The position numbers and the translations under genes were made by a program. Shown in pieces: positions 53,109 to 62,876 of a stretch of DNA of 64,000 nt. Source of the DNA: Verrucomicrobiota bacterium (GTDB lineage Bacteria; Verrucomicrobiota; Verrucomicrobiia; Limisphaerales; UBA9464); contig JAFLEF010000003.1 in the NCBI GenBank assembly GCA_017309115.1, positions 124,001-188,000 on the forward strand, given 5' to 3'. How positions within the stretch are numbered: the first letter of the stretch is position 1; each line of letters begins with the position of its first letter. The notes under the pieces are model-generated. The model saw only the letters and a list, made by a program, of their open reading frames with translations. It had not been told where the DNA came from and did not search any database.

Positions 53109-54976
53109 GCCGCTTTCCTTTCGAACACCACGGGCTGTTCCCGGGGGCCGCGCAGCTCCGGATACTGATGGAGCAATCGGGCCATCAGACCGAGCAGACG
53201 CTCCTTGGGATACTTCTTGTCCGGAAGGTTCAGGGCGTCGCGGGCTCGATCGAGTATGATTCGCGCCGTGTCCACCGAATCAGCGGCGTTGGCGAGGGCA
53301 CCGAAGGCAAGACTGCGCGTTTCGCGTTGCAGCGGACGCAACAGCGTTCCGAGCAACAGCGGCAGATGGTAGGCGGCTTGAATACGGGCCCGTTCGTCAG
53401 GCAATCCCAGCGCGCGGTAGGCCACTGCCATGACGTGAATTTCGGCGGCTTCCACCAGGTCGGCGAGGCTCCGGGGATCCGCCAGGTACAACGCCGCCGA
53501 CCGTTCAAACAACAGCCGGGCAAGTCGGTTTTCGCGGATGAGGGGCCCGTATTGATAAATCGAATAGGCCGGCACGGCTCCGAGGACCCGGGCGGCGCGG
53601 CGACCGAATTCCGCCTCGTCCGACTTCAGAGCGGCATAGTAGTCGGCCAGACGATCGGCTTCCTCCAGTAGTTTCGCCGCGTTGCCCCAACGGCCGGATC
53701 GGGTCACCAACCGGCTGGCCAAGTGGTCGATCAGCTCCTCGTCTCGTACGGCGATGAAGTGTTCCAACAGCTTGGGATAGCGTTCGCCCCAAAGATTGGC
53801 CTGAACATGTAGCCGGTAGGGGCCGCGTACGAGCGACGGGAACCGTTGGTAAAGCGCGAGGGCCACGCCTTCCTCCAACTGATGCACTGTGGCGAGGCCC
53901 AGGCCGGGCCAATTCCACTCGCGGGAGACTCCCGCCAGGGCCAGCAGCCGTTCCTGGACCGTGGCTTCGGGAAGTTCCCGGGAATCCACCAGCGAGCGAA
54001 CCGTGCTATTGAATTCCTTTCCGGAACTGCAGGTGCGCACCAACGCCGCCCAGAAATCCCACCACCCCTTTTGCGCGGCGAAGTCGGCCATCTTCCCGTA
54101 TTGACCCCGAGTCAGCCACCCGCGCCACACCTGACGCAACCGCGGCGCCAGATACGGAAACACCTCCCGGCCTCGCTCTGTGAGCAGTTGCAGAAAGACT
54201 TCGCCCAAATCCAACCCCCAGCCCTCGGGATGCCGGCGATCCAGCTCGCGGCCGAGCTCAATCGGATCCGGGATCGAGCGACACAACGACAGGGCGTCCC
54301 GGCGCCATTGATCCAAATCGACCTGGCGGCGATAGAGGGACCAGCGAAAGCTCTCATCTTTTTGCTGATCGGCTAAAGCCAGCAGACGCGTCCACAGTCC
54401 GCGTTTCTCTCGGCCCCAACGTTCTGCGGGTAATCGGCGCAGTATGTAGGGACCGAGGGAGGCCGGGTCCTGGGAGTAGAGCCAGCAGGCCTGTTCCTCC
54501 GTGAGCCGAAACCAGACATCAAATTTTCGGAGGACCACCGGCCGTTGGGAGGGGCGCTGGCAACGTTCCAGCTGGGTTCGCAAATCGGTGAAGACCTGTT
54601 GTTCCCGGGCCTTCCAGGCGGTGGACCCAAATTGTTCGTTCAGCTTCCAATCGTAGAGCCGGCGGAACAGTTCGAAGTCATCGGCCCGATCAACCTCGGT
54701 GAGCCAGGACTCCAGAATGGCGGCGCGGTCTCCTTTCCACCTGACCCGTTCGACCCGCCACTTGGGAAGCAGGAGAATCGAACTGAAGTGTGAGAGAATG
54801 AAGGGGCGAAACAGGAGTCGGTTGCGACGATAGAGCAGGGGGCCGTAAAGCCACGTGAACCCGGAAAAGGAAATCTCTTGAGCCGCCAAGGTCTCGAGTT
54901 CCCGCCGCAGAGAGGCATCGTCCCGGGATTGCTGCAAGAGAGCGCGCAGCGTTTGCTCCAGGTCCCGGGGAGTCAT
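53105..54976 (-). CDS. Helical-repeat-like protein, candidate retron partner
   Basis: 623 residues and rich in helix-forming segments with many W, R, L and E residues, consistent with a HEAT/ARM- or TPR-like solenoid. Examples are EEGVALALYQRFPSLVRG, NAAKLLEEADRLADYYAAL and LADLVEAAEIHVMAVAYRAL. No catalytic motif is seen. It is the first gene of the block, and its stop overlaps the SWIM start (ATGA). I do not recognise a named family. Together with the SWIM protein it is the likely retron-associated component. Confidence 0.75.
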   Translation of the reverse strand: MTPRDLEQTLRALLQQSRDDASLRRELETLAAQEISFSGFTWLYGPLLYRRNRLLFRPFILSHFSSILLLPKWRVERVRWKGDRAAILESWLTEVDRADDFELFRRLYDWKLNEQFGSTAWKAREQQVFTDLRTQLERCQRPSQRPVVLRKFDVWFRLTEEQACWLYSQDPASLGPYILRRLPAERWGREKRGLWTRLLALADQQKDESFRWSLYRRQVDLDQWRRDALSLCRSIPDPIELGRELDRRHPEGWGLDLGEVFLQLLTERGREVFPYLAPRLRQVWRGWLTRGQYGKMADFAAQKGWWDFWAALVRTCSSGKEFNSTVRSLVDSRELPEATVQERLLALAGVSREWNWPGLGLATVHQLEEGVALALYQRFPSLVRGPYRLHVQANLWGERYPKLLEHFIAVRDEELIDHLASRLVTRSGRWGNAAKLLEEADRLADYYAALKSDEAEFGRRAARVLGAVPAYSIYQYGPLIRENRLARLLFERSAALYLADPRSLADLVEAAEIHVMAVAYRALGLPDERARIQAAYHLPLLLGTLLRPLQRETRSLAFGALANAADSVDTARIILDRARDALNLPDKKYPKERLLGLMARLLHQYPELRGPREQPVVFERKAA

Positions 54977-55136
54977 CGGCGGAATTGATACCGGGGAGAC
55001 GCGTGAAGAGGCAAGCGAAGCGGCAGGCGTTCAGTTCGCGACAACTCGCGAAACACCAGTCCTCGATAGGAAGGCACGCGCCCCCCTCCGATCAAACCGA
55101 ACTGTCCGTGGTTCAATATTTAGATGCTGCCAACCC

Positions 55137-56561
55137 TTACTGCGACTGAGGACGGAGGCGCACAAGTAGAACACCTGGATGGGGCAGGGAGAGGGGCAGC
55201 GACTGGCCTGGTTTCAAGCGCCCGCGCTCCGGGGCATTGGGATTGGAGGTGGCGTCTACCCGAAAGACTTCCCATTCCGAGGAAGTTGCCCAAGGAAGAT
55301 GGAGGAACCTCAGGGATAGCGCAGACTCCGGTTCATTGTAGTTGGCGATCAAAACGGTCGCAGCGGTTCCGGTGGCGTTCCGGCCGGCCAGCGCGCGCAG
55401 TCGTCCGGGTCGGTTGCCCTGCACGGGGACGCGTTCCGACGTTTCCAACAGATGACGGAAGGCGCGAACGGCGAAGAAACTCTTCTGCGGCACGCCGTAC
55501 TCATTGAACAGACCGAAGCCGCCGAGTTCGCCATGGAAGAAATACGCGTGATCCACCGGTGCCTCCTGCAGGCTGAGTAGCGTCATCACGAGGAACGCCG
55601 CGCCTTCGGCTCCGAATTGGGTCTCGTAGAACTCCTGACGTTTCTCGGCGGGTGTGGACCGAGACAGTGCCTCCCAGGAATTGCCCGGTAGAAAGTTCCA
55701 CTCGTTGAGGTGACTTTCCGCACGCGGGAATCCATGACGGTCGAGCAGTCGGCGAAGCCCATGGGCGCGGACCGAATACTCCTCCGGATCGGCGGTGTAG
55801 CCGTGCCATGAAAAGAAATCGAGGGGCAGTCCCTCCCTTTGGCAGGTTTCCAAGAACTGCACGATGAAGTCCGTGGGCTGATACTCACCTTTCACGAAGC
55901 GGCCAGTGGCGCCCACTGCCGGCCCGCCGATTTTCAAGTCGGGATATCGTTCGCGAATCGCTCGGGCTGTCGTGGCGTAGAGTCGGAAATAGTCCTGGTC
56001 GGTGCCGCTCCACATGGCCGGCCGGTTCTCTGGTTCGTTCCAGATTTCCCAGTAGCGAATGCCCCAGTGATGGCCCTGCGCCCAGCCTTCGTTGTAGTGT
56101 CGGATGATTCCGAGGCAGATGGCGGCCCACTTCGCGGGATCCTTCGGCGGATGGACATATCGGCGAATTGGTGTGTGTTCGATGCTCTCGCCCAACCGAT
56201 AGACGATCGAGGCGCCGGTCTTGCGAATGGCTTCGAGGTAGGCGTCGGTCGCCGCGAAGTCGTAGGATCGCGGATCCTCCGGATCAGCTTCGAAGCGAGG
56301 AAAGACGACGTGGATGTCGACAACATCCGGATTCGGCCAATGGCAATCGTGCAGGCGAACTCCGGGCAGGCGTAACTCCTGGAAGGGGGCGGTCAGATCA
56401 ATTAGACCGCCGGGACCGAGCGGCCCTTTGTTGACTCCGTGGAGCGGGCGAATGGCCCCGGACGTCTGGCTGAAGTCAGCAGTGAGTTCGAGCGGATCCG
56501 CAGAAGCCTTGCAGAGGGCGAATAGCAGCGAGGTCACTCCAAGGAGCCGGGGAACACGCAT
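55137..56561 (-). CDS. GH39-like glycoside hydrolase
   Basis: 474 residues from the ATG at 56561, with a signal peptide (MRVPRLLGVTSLLFALCKASAD). The (beta/alpha)8 barrel shows WEIWNEPENRP with a general acid/base Glu near 176 and ESHLNEWNF with the nucleophile Glu near 287. DFFSWHGYTADP and a C-terminal beta-sandwich complete the fold. These resemble clan A GH39 enzymes (beta-xylosidase or alpha-L-iduronidase types); the exact substrate is open. It stands alone next to the start of the retron block, transcribed in the same direction but separated by 160 bp. Confidence 0.82.
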   Translation of the reverse strand: MRVPRLLGVTSLLFALCKASADPLELTADFSQTSGAIRPLHGVNKGPLGPGGLIDLTAPFQELRLPGVRLHDCHWPNPDVVDIHVVFPRFEADPEDPRSYDFAATDAYLEAIRKTGASIVYRLGESIEHTPIRRYVHPPKDPAKWAAICLGIIRHYNEGWAQGHHWGIRYWEIWNEPENRPAMWSGTDQDYFRLYATTARAIRERYPDLKIGGPAVGATGRFVKGEYQPTDFIVQFLETCQREGLPLDFFSWHGYTADPEEYSVRAHGLRRLLDRHGFPRAESHLNEWNFLPGNSWEALSRSTPAEKRQEFYETQFGAEGAAFLVMTLLSLQEAPVDHAYFFHGELGGFGLFNEYGVPQKSFFAVRAFRHLLETSERVPVQGNRPGRLRALAGRNATGTAATVLIANYNEPESALSLRFLHLPWATSSEWEVFRVDATSNPNAPERGRLKPGQSLPLSLPHPGVLLVRLRPQSQ

Positions 56562-56612
56562 GCAGCAGCGTCGGAGGAAGTCGTCTTCCCTGGCAAGCGG
56601 GACTGTCGAATT

Positions 56613-56637
56613 AGCTGAGAGCTGAGAGCTGAGAGGT
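56613..56637. repeat. AGCTGAGAG minisatellite tract
   Basis: Three units of AGCTGAGAG, followed by a GAAGCGGGAAGCGCGGG run. Same family as the tracts at 41300 and 47945. Confidence 0.7.
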
Positions 56638-56821
56638 AGGAAGAGAAGCGGGAAGCGCGGGAGATCTGCTTTTCTCGCTCGACTTTCCATGAACCGGCGC
56701 TGGTTCGTAGTAACGCCTTCTGGCGGCCCGTGGGGTGAGTCGGCGCTGACGGGACTGGCCGACTGGCTGACTGGCTACCGCACTCCAAATGCTTCGCACT
56801 GCTTCCTGCTTCCCCTCTTCC

Positions 56822-56913
56822 GGTGGGGCGACGCTCCGCGGAGCCTTGCGAGGGTGAACGAGTGACACGTCATTCGCTGCGACACGAACGGCTCGGTGGA
56901 ACCTCGCCCCACC
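56822..56913. repeat. 92-bp MITE-like element, copy 2 (inverted relative to copy 1)
   Basis: Exactly 92 bp. Left arm starts GGTGGGGCGACGCTCC, right arm ends GGAACCTCGCCCCACC; the 44-nt centre is similar to that of copy 1 read on the other strand. Confidence 0.75.
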
Positions 56914-56953
56914 AAGCCTTCCCGTTCCGGCCTCTCAGCTCGCAGCTGATTCG

Positions 56954-59734
56954 TCACCCGGTCGTCCGTAGACCACTGGCGATGGCATTCACCGATAGGA
57001 GGAGTTCGGGCAACAGCGCCGCAGCGGCCGCGTCATCACCGGCGGCCTGGCTCGCCCGCCAGCGTCGCAGTAATCCCAGTTGCTGACGGTGCAACACGGC
57101 CAGCGCTTCGGTTCGAAGATTCAGGGTCCGAGCCAACCGGGGACGGCGTCCTCCCAGTGCACCTTCGCGAAGGCGGGTCAGCTGTTCCTGGGTTCGTTCC
57201 CATTCTGCCGACACCACACTCCAGACCCGCTCGCGGAGATCGGGATCTTCGACCAGTTCGGCGTATTGCCGCATCACCCCGCGATCGGAACTCGCGTGGG
57301 AGGTTTCCACGTTGGTAATGACGTAGTGCAGGAAGGGCCAGGTCTTCAGAAGATCGCGCAACGTGGCGAATTCCGCCTCGGTCAGCCCCGCCAGCGCGGT
57401 TCCCACGCCGTACCAGCCGGTGAGGTAGTAACGCGCCTGCGTCCAGGAGAACACCCAGGGAATGGCCCGGAGATCGGCGAGGCTGGCCCGGCCGGTGCGT
57501 CGGCTGGGGCGGGAGCCGATTCGCGTGTTCTCCAGCACGTCCATGGGCGTGGCCTGCCGATGGAAGATCACAAAACCGTCGGTCTCGAGCAGACTTCGGT
57601 AGGCCTTCATGGAGGCCTGAGCCAGGCGGTCCATCAGGGGCGCCGCGGCCAGGGTGGGAACCTTTGTTTGACGGTGTCTCCAGGTCGTTGCGGTCACCCC
57701 AGCCAACAGAAGTTCCAGATTGTGCAAGGCCGTGGCCGGATTGCCGTACTTCTGGGCAATGGTTTCACCTTGCTCCGTAAGACGGATGGCACCCGAGAGC
57801 GAACCAGCAGGCAGAGCCTCGAGAAAACGGTGGGTGGGACCGGCGCCACGACTGACCGTACCGCCGCGACCGTGGAAGAATTGCACTTCCACGCCGGCCT
57901 CCTGACCCACCCGGGCCAGCCGGAGTTGAGCCCGTTGCAGGGCCCATTGGCTCGCAAGAATTCCCGCGTCCTTGTTCGAATCCGAATAACCCACCATCAC
58001 CTGTTGCCGCAGCCGACCCGGACGGCCGGCTCGGGTGGCATGAAAAGCGAGGCTGGCTCGCGTGACGGGTTGTTCGAGGAAGGCCCGCAGGATGTCCGGG
58101 CCACGTTCCAGGTCATCGGCGGTCTCGAAGAGCGGAACTACCGGGAGTTGACACACAAGGCCTTCAGGAAAGAGGCGAAGTAATCCGGCTTCCCGAGCCA
58201 ATACGTACACCAGCAAAAGGTCCGAAACCTGGCGGGTCATACTCACGATCAGGCTACCGACGCCATCGGCTCCATGGTGGCGCAGATGTTCGGCGAGTAC
58301 CCGGTAGGTTCCCACCACCGCGTCTGCTTCGGCTCCGGCCGACGCCACCGGATGGAGGAACGGTCGGGGCGAACGGAGTTCCTGTTCCAGAAACCGCAGG
58401 CGTTCCCGCTCGAGCCATTCATCCCATTGGGAACCGTCGAGTCCGGACGCCAGCAGCAGTTGCTTTAACGCTCGATCGTGGAAAGCCGAGTTCTGTCGGA
58501 CATCGAGCCGGGCCAGGTGAAATCCGAAGACATCCAGGGCTCGTTGCACCGGCCGTACATCGTGATCTGCCAGGCGTCCCGCGCCCGCTTCCACGAGAGA
58601 CTGGTGCAAAACGGCGAGATCGGCCGCGAGATCAGCGGCGTGGGGGTAGCGGCCATCGCCCTCGTGAACTTCGGCCAATTGACCGGGCCGGACATCCACC
58701 GGAAGTCGAGCTGCCAACAGTGCGGTGGTTTGGCGCCAGGGTTCTCCCGGATGGGCTGAGAGGATGGGCCGGGCGGCCTCTCCGAGGGCTGCTACCGCCC
58801 GGTCCTTCAAGGCCAGCAAGGACGGCGGGGGACTCTGGATAAGTTCTGAAAGCGGCAGTTCGTCAGCCAGCGCGGTGAGTTGACGGTGCAAAACCCAAAG
58901 AGCGTTGGTGCGAAGTTGCTGCAGGGTTTCGGCCGTGACGGCCGCAGTGACGCCGGGGTGCCCATCCCGATCGCCGCCGACCCACGAACCAAATCTCAGG
59001 GCGGGCAGGGCGGAGGGATCGCGAACCAGGTCCGGGGAAAAGCCAGCGGCCAACCAAGCCGCGCGGAACCGTTGATCGAGTTCCGGCAGCACCAGCGGGA
59101 AGACATCCCGGAGATAGTTGAAAACGTTGCGCCGTTCGTCCGCGACGGAGGGTTTCTCGAGGAGGATTTCCCCAGTCCGCCACAACCGCTCCAGCGCTGC
59201 GCGGAACTCGGCCCGGGCGCGTTCGCCAGCCAGACCTGATTCGCCGCGGCGGCGTTGCTCCAGCAATCGCATCAGGGCCCGATGCTGTTCCAATACGGAG
59301 AGTCGTTTGGCTTCGGTGGGATGGGCGGTGAGCACCGGCTCCACTTCGACCTCGCGGAGTGTGGCCGTGAGCTCTTCACCGGTCGCTCCCTGGCGGCGAC
59401 ATTCGGCGAGTTGATCGGCCCAAAGCCCGCGCTCGGCTTCCGCGCCTTCGGAATCCTCCCGCAGTCGGCGCATATCGGCAGCGGCGGTCTCTTCCACCAG
59501 ATTCAACAGCTGGAAGGCCACGGCGTAGGCCAGTCCCAAGCGGGCCGGCGGGGCGATCGTGGCGTCGTCGGGCAGGGGACCCCGGCCGGGCAGCCAACGG
59601 GCCAGTTCGGCGTCACCGAGTTCGGTGAGGACGTCGGCCAGGATTTCGGTGAGCCAGCGGCGGTCGCGATCAATCTGGCGAAATCCGAGTTCGACGTAGT
59701 CGGGAGGCGTGGTGGCGGAAGATGCGTCAGGCAC
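56954..59734 (-). CDS. ppc: Phosphoenolpyruvate carboxylase
   Basis: 926 residues from the GTG at 59734; another GTG at 59761 is possible, and neither has a good Shine-Dalgarno. Catalytic motifs are visible: VEPVLTAHPTEAKR with His138, RFGSWVGGDRDGHPGVT, GYSDSNKDAGILAS and FHGRGGTVSRGAGPTH (the RGxG loop has RGAG in place of RGGG). The C-terminus ends RTTG, like the RNTG end of other enzymes. PEPC makes oxaloacetate from phosphoenolpyruvate and bicarbonate to refill the TCA cycle, consistent with the aconitase in this window. Standalone, followed on the same strand by the GH39 gene. Confidence 0.96.
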   Translation of the reverse strand: MPDASSATTPPDYVELGFRQIDRDRRWLTEILADVLTELGDAELARWLPGRGPLPDDATIAPPARLGLAYAVAFQLLNLVEETAAADMRRLREDSEGAEAERGLWADQLAECRRQGATGEELTATLREVEVEPVLTAHPTEAKRLSVLEQHRALMRLLEQRRRGESGLAGERARAEFRAALERLWRTGEILLEKPSVADERRNVFNYLRDVFPLVLPELDQRFRAAWLAAGFSPDLVRDPSALPALRFGSWVGGDRDGHPGVTAAVTAETLQQLRTNALWVLHRQLTALADELPLSELIQSPPPSLLALKDRAVAALGEAARPILSAHPGEPWRQTTALLAARLPVDVRPGQLAEVHEGDGRYPHAADLAADLAVLHQSLVEAGAGRLADHDVRPVQRALDVFGFHLARLDVRQNSAFHDRALKQLLLASGLDGSQWDEWLERERLRFLEQELRSPRPFLHPVASAGAEADAVVGTYRVLAEHLRHHGADGVGSLIVSMTRQVSDLLLVYVLAREAGLLRLFPEGLVCQLPVVPLFETADDLERGPDILRAFLEQPVTRASLAFHATRAGRPGRLRQQVMVGYSDSNKDAGILASQWALQRAQLRLARVGQEAGVEVQFFHGRGGTVSRGAGPTHRFLEALPAGSLSGAIRLTEQGETIAQKYGNPATALHNLELLLAGVTATTWRHRQTKVPTLAAAPLMDRLAQASMKAYRSLLETDGFVIFHRQATPMDVLENTRIGSRPSRRTGRASLADLRAIPWVFSWTQARYYLTGWYGVGTALAGLTEAEFATLRDLLKTWPFLHYVITNVETSHASSDRGVMRQYAELVEDPDLRERVWSVVSAEWERTQEQLTRLREGALGGRRPRLARTLNLRTEALAVLHRQQLGLLRRWRASQAAGDDAAAAALLPELLLSVNAIASGLRTTG

Positions 59735-59978
59735 GGGGAAGGAGTCGGTGCGGTTGGTCACCGGCGGCGGAAGAAAACTGCAACCGCGCCGAAATGCAAC
59801 TGCCGGAACCGGATTAACCGCGGATAACAAAGATGACGTGCATAACGACCCGGGAATGGGTGGGTAAGGGTAAGGGCGGAGGAAGCCGGATCGCACGAGG
59901 TCTCGTCCGAGCGGTTCGCGTCTTGGCGAAGGGCACGTGGGGAGTCCAGGTACGGGCGGCGCCCCGGAGCGTCACATG

Positions 59979-62219
59979 CTATTTCTTCGGAGCCGCCAGT
60001 CCCACGAAGACCACCACACCGTCGCCTCCGGGATTCCGGATCACGTCATTGAGGAAATTGTTCTTCCAATTGTTCAGAGCCCACAGGTTCCCAGCGCGGT
60101 CGATAGCCGTCATGGTCAGACGTTGCATGGGATCGTAGGAGGGTGGGGCATTCTTGCCATACAGTGGCGTCCCATTGTGCAACAGCACCTCGCTCCCGGC
60201 GCTCAACACGGTGTAGCCGGAGTCCGGCGAGATCGGATCCCCCAGCAGGCGGCCGGGGGGTCGCGTTTCCGAATTGGCCCCGGCGAGTTTGGAAATTCGG
60301 GCGGAATATGGTTTGCCATCGAGGGAACCAAAGTTGGCCACCCACACGTGATCCTCGCCATCCACGGTCACCCCCCAGGGGCCATCCACGCCGCCACCCT
60401 GGAAACCTCCGAGGATCGTTCCCTCGGGCGAGATGGCATACACCTTACTGTCGCCCTGCGACGCGAGCCACGCGTTGCCAAGGGAGTCCACGGAGAGACC
60501 TTTGAGAGCCTTGCCCACAGGAATCTGGAACAGCGTCTGGATCTGATCACCCACCAAGCGATACCGTCCAATGTTCGCCGGGAAATCCCCGTTGATGCCG
60601 CCGCCCAGGGTGATCCACGCGGATCCATCGGCGGCGACTTGGGCTCCGAAAGGCTGGCTTCCGGCGTAGGCCTGCAATCGGGACACCTGCGTGGGATCGC
60701 CCTTGCAAAACACATAGACGGCGTCGTCACCATAGCTGCAGATCCAAATGTTTCCGGACGCGTCCGAAGCCATGCCCTGCGCCCGCTCCGGTCCGCCTTG
60801 AATGCCGAGCGGACCGGAGATTGGCACTCCGGCGGGAGTGAATCTGGAAATGCTGCCGCTGCAATTGGTGGATGGGTAGTAGAGGCAGTTGGTTTCGGGC
60901 CCCCATCCGAAGTTGCCCACCCAAACGGATCCCTGCGGATCAATCGTCAGTCCGTATCCTGCGCCCAGCACCCCACCCCCGGTAATGGGTGACCTTGGCT
61001 TTCCGCTCGCCCCGGCGGCCGGCTTTCCATTGGGTTGGAGGACGATCAGGACCCGGGAAGAGTAGGGAGTTCCCTGGACCACGTTGTCGGTAATCCAGCC
61101 GTACCCGGACTCGTCGAAAACCAGGTACGCCGCCCCGCCGATGAGTTTCTGATCGTCGCCGGAGTCGTTGAACTTCACCGCAATGGTCCAGGCGTCGGGA
61201 ATCTCGGAAACGGCCGGGAGATAGGGCATGACGTTGGTGGTGAGGCCATAGATCTGAAACAAGTTCTCGGCCGGATTTCTGGCGACATGGGCCAGAGCTT
61301 GGGGCGTTGTTCGGGGCGTCGGGAGGCGGGGATCTCGAGCCAAGTCGAGAAACGCGGCGGCAGAAGCCGGGTTGGCCGCGCATTCGGCCAACAGATTCGC
61401 CAGAGATCGGGTGATCTGCAGTGACTGGGTTTCGTTGGCGTTGGGCGAGGTGAGCAGTACCGAAGAGGAACCTCCGGTCATCAGATTGACCAGATTGTCA
61501 TTCATTCCCGCCGCCAAGCGAAGCGGGAAGGCGTCTCCCCGGATCACCCCTGTTCGATAGAACTGCGCCATCGAATAAGAGGCCGCGACCGTGGTGAGTT
61601 CATTGAGGGTGACCTTCGAGGGAAGCACCGGACCGAGAATTGCCACCAGCTCCACCTGGGCGGAGAGCTTGGCCGTGACAAAGAAAATGCTGTCGGAATA
61701 AACCCGGGAAGATCGCACTAGGAATGATCCGGAGGCGTCGGACGTGGTCTCGTCCAGCTTCACCGGATCAGCGGCGGTGGCCTCGTAGAGTGTGACGACA
61801 ATTCCCGGCAGAGGAGTGACGGCCGACGTACCGCCGGACTGCACCACGCCGCGCAGCGTGGCTCCGGCGACGGTGGCGTCGCTAAGCCGGTAGAATTGGG
61901 TGACGGTGTCGGGACTCAACAGGATGGAATTGGTGGTCACCCCGGGGACTCGATCCCACAACAGATTGGTTAGAGAACTGGTTCCCTCGAGAGCGAATCC
62001 CAAGGAGGCAGCATCGGCAGGCCAAGTGAGGAGGACATTGCTGCCCACCACTTCAATCGCCACCGCGGGACCGGACGCTGACGGCCCGTTCGCCCAACTG
62101 CCACTCTGAGGCACTCTGGGTTCGCGGGACGACTCCCCGAAAACGAGTCCCGCGGCAAAACCACGAAGCGCGATCAGTCCGAGTAGAAAAAGGGAGAGCG
62201 AGGTTCGGATTGGGTTCAT
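59979..62219 (-). CDS. Secreted beta-propeller protein
   Basis: 746 residues from the ATG at 62219 (signal peptide MNPIRTSLSLFLLGLIALRGFAAG); an ATG at 62249 would add ten residues. The first 200 residues include a carboxypeptidase-regulatory-like segment (GATLRGVVQSGGTSAVTPLPGIVVTLYE). The C-terminal half has repeated Gly-rich blades of NHL/virginiamycin-lyase type: GYGLTIDPQGSVWVGNFG, GMASDASGNIWICSYGD, GAQVAADGSAWITLGGG, GLSVDSLGNAWLASQGD and GVTVDGEDHVWVANFG. It probably recognises an extracellular ligand; no catalytic residue can be assigned. Confidence 0.82.
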   Translation of the reverse strand: MNPIRTSLSLFLLGLIALRGFAAGLVFGESSREPRVPQSGSWANGPSASGPAVAIEVVGSNVLLTWPADAASLGFALEGTSSLTNLLWDRVPGVTTNSILLSPDTVTQFYRLSDATVAGATLRGVVQSGGTSAVTPLPGIVVTLYEATAADPVKLDETTSDASGSFLVRSSRVYSDSIFFVTAKLSAQVELVAILGPVLPSKVTLNELTTVAASYSMAQFYRTGVIRGDAFPLRLAAGMNDNLVNLMTGGSSSVLLTSPNANETQSLQITRSLANLLAECAANPASAAAFLDLARDPRLPTPRTTPQALAHVARNPAENLFQIYGLTTNVMPYLPAVSEIPDAWTIAVKFNDSGDDQKLIGGAAYLVFDESGYGWITDNVVQGTPYSSRVLIVLQPNGKPAAGASGKPRSPITGGGVLGAGYGLTIDPQGSVWVGNFGWGPETNCLYYPSTNCSGSISRFTPAGVPISGPLGIQGGPERAQGMASDASGNIWICSYGDDAVYVFCKGDPTQVSRLQAYAGSQPFGAQVAADGSAWITLGGGINGDFPANIGRYRLVGDQIQTLFQIPVGKALKGLSVDSLGNAWLASQGDSKVYAISPEGTILGGFQGGGVDGPWGVTVDGEDHVWVANFGSLDGKPYSARISKLAGANSETRPPGRLLGDPISPDSGYTVLSAGSEVLLHNGTPLYGKNAPPSYDPMQRLTMTAIDRAGNLWALNNWKNNFLNDVIRNPGGDGVVVFVGLAAPKK

Positions 62220-62323
62220 CCGAAGATTGGCTATCACAGTCGTTTTCAACTGCCCAGACTCATTCCGTCAGGACGGCCCGTCCCCGCTATCCGAGGCCAA
62301 GGGCGGGAGCTGTGGGAGTTGGT

Positions 62324-62396
62324 GCGCCCGGGGAGATTCGAACTCCCGACCGTCCGCTTAGAAGGCGGATGCTCTATCCAGCTGAGCTACGGGCGC
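62324..62396 (-). tRNA. tRNA-Arg (anticodon UCU)
   Basis: 73-nt cloverleaf on the minus strand: acceptor GCGCCCG/CGGGCGC, D arm GCTC...GAGC, anticodon stem TCCGC/GCGGA with loop CTTCTAA (anticodon TCT), T arm GGGAG-TTCGAAT-CTCCC. No CCA is encoded. It decodes AGA/AGG arginine codons. Integrase remnants lie just outside its 5' end. Confidence 0.95.
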
Positions 62397-62439
62397 AAAC
62401 TGCTTCGAAACAGCCGGCAAGGCGTGGCGAAAGACGTCG

Positions 62440-62580
62440 CATGCTGGCTTGGTTCGATACGTTCCAACTGGAGGATTCTACGCACGCTTCAAAGCGGGGG
62501 GCAAGCTGGTGTGGCGCTCCCTTGAAACCGATGTGCAGTCGGTCGCCGTCCTTTACCTTGGTGACCTTCAGGAGCGGTAA
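62440..62580 (+). pseudogene. Tyrosine recombinase (integrase) N-terminal remnant
   Basis: In-frame fragment reading LVRYVPTGGFYARFKAGG, KLVWRSLETDVQSVAVLYLG and DLQER followed by a stop. This is the usual N-terminus of a Verrucomicrobiota/Planctomycetota-type phage integrase (RYVPSG.YFAR...GKLIRRSLKTD...AKLRL). The catalytic domain is absent. It lies 44 bp outside the tRNA-Arg 5' end. Confidence 0.72.
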
Positions 62581-62876
62581 CGAGCACGCGTTGCCCCAAC
62601 TGACCGGGTCAGGGGAGGAAAGCTAACCCTGTCGGAGGGTGAAGAATTTGGGGCAATTGCAGTCGTCGGATACGACTTGGATTACAAAGACTCGCTCCAC
62701 CTTCGCGGGAACACCGCTATCGCGCCAACAACGTGGTCGGACCGCGCACTTCGCCCGGCAGTATCGGCAAAGCGCCACCTAGGCGCTTCGCCGCTTGCGA
62801 CAGTTGGATGACTTCCGGCCCGAATCTACGAGTTCCCTGCCGCTGGGTGTGGTCTCCGCTTTGCTGGAGGTAGGTC

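Larger units (their letters stand above)
56562..56953. other. Intergenic region with repeat elements
   Basis: 392 bp holding an AGCTGAGAG tract (56613-56637), a full 92-bp MITE-like element (56822-56913), and a partial inverse AGCTGAGAG match near 56935. No gene is supported here. Confidence 0.6.

Noticed and set aside
57080..58183. 367-residue plus-strand open frame
   Set aside because: Antisense to PEP carboxylase, which has all its catalytic motifs in the minus-strand frame.
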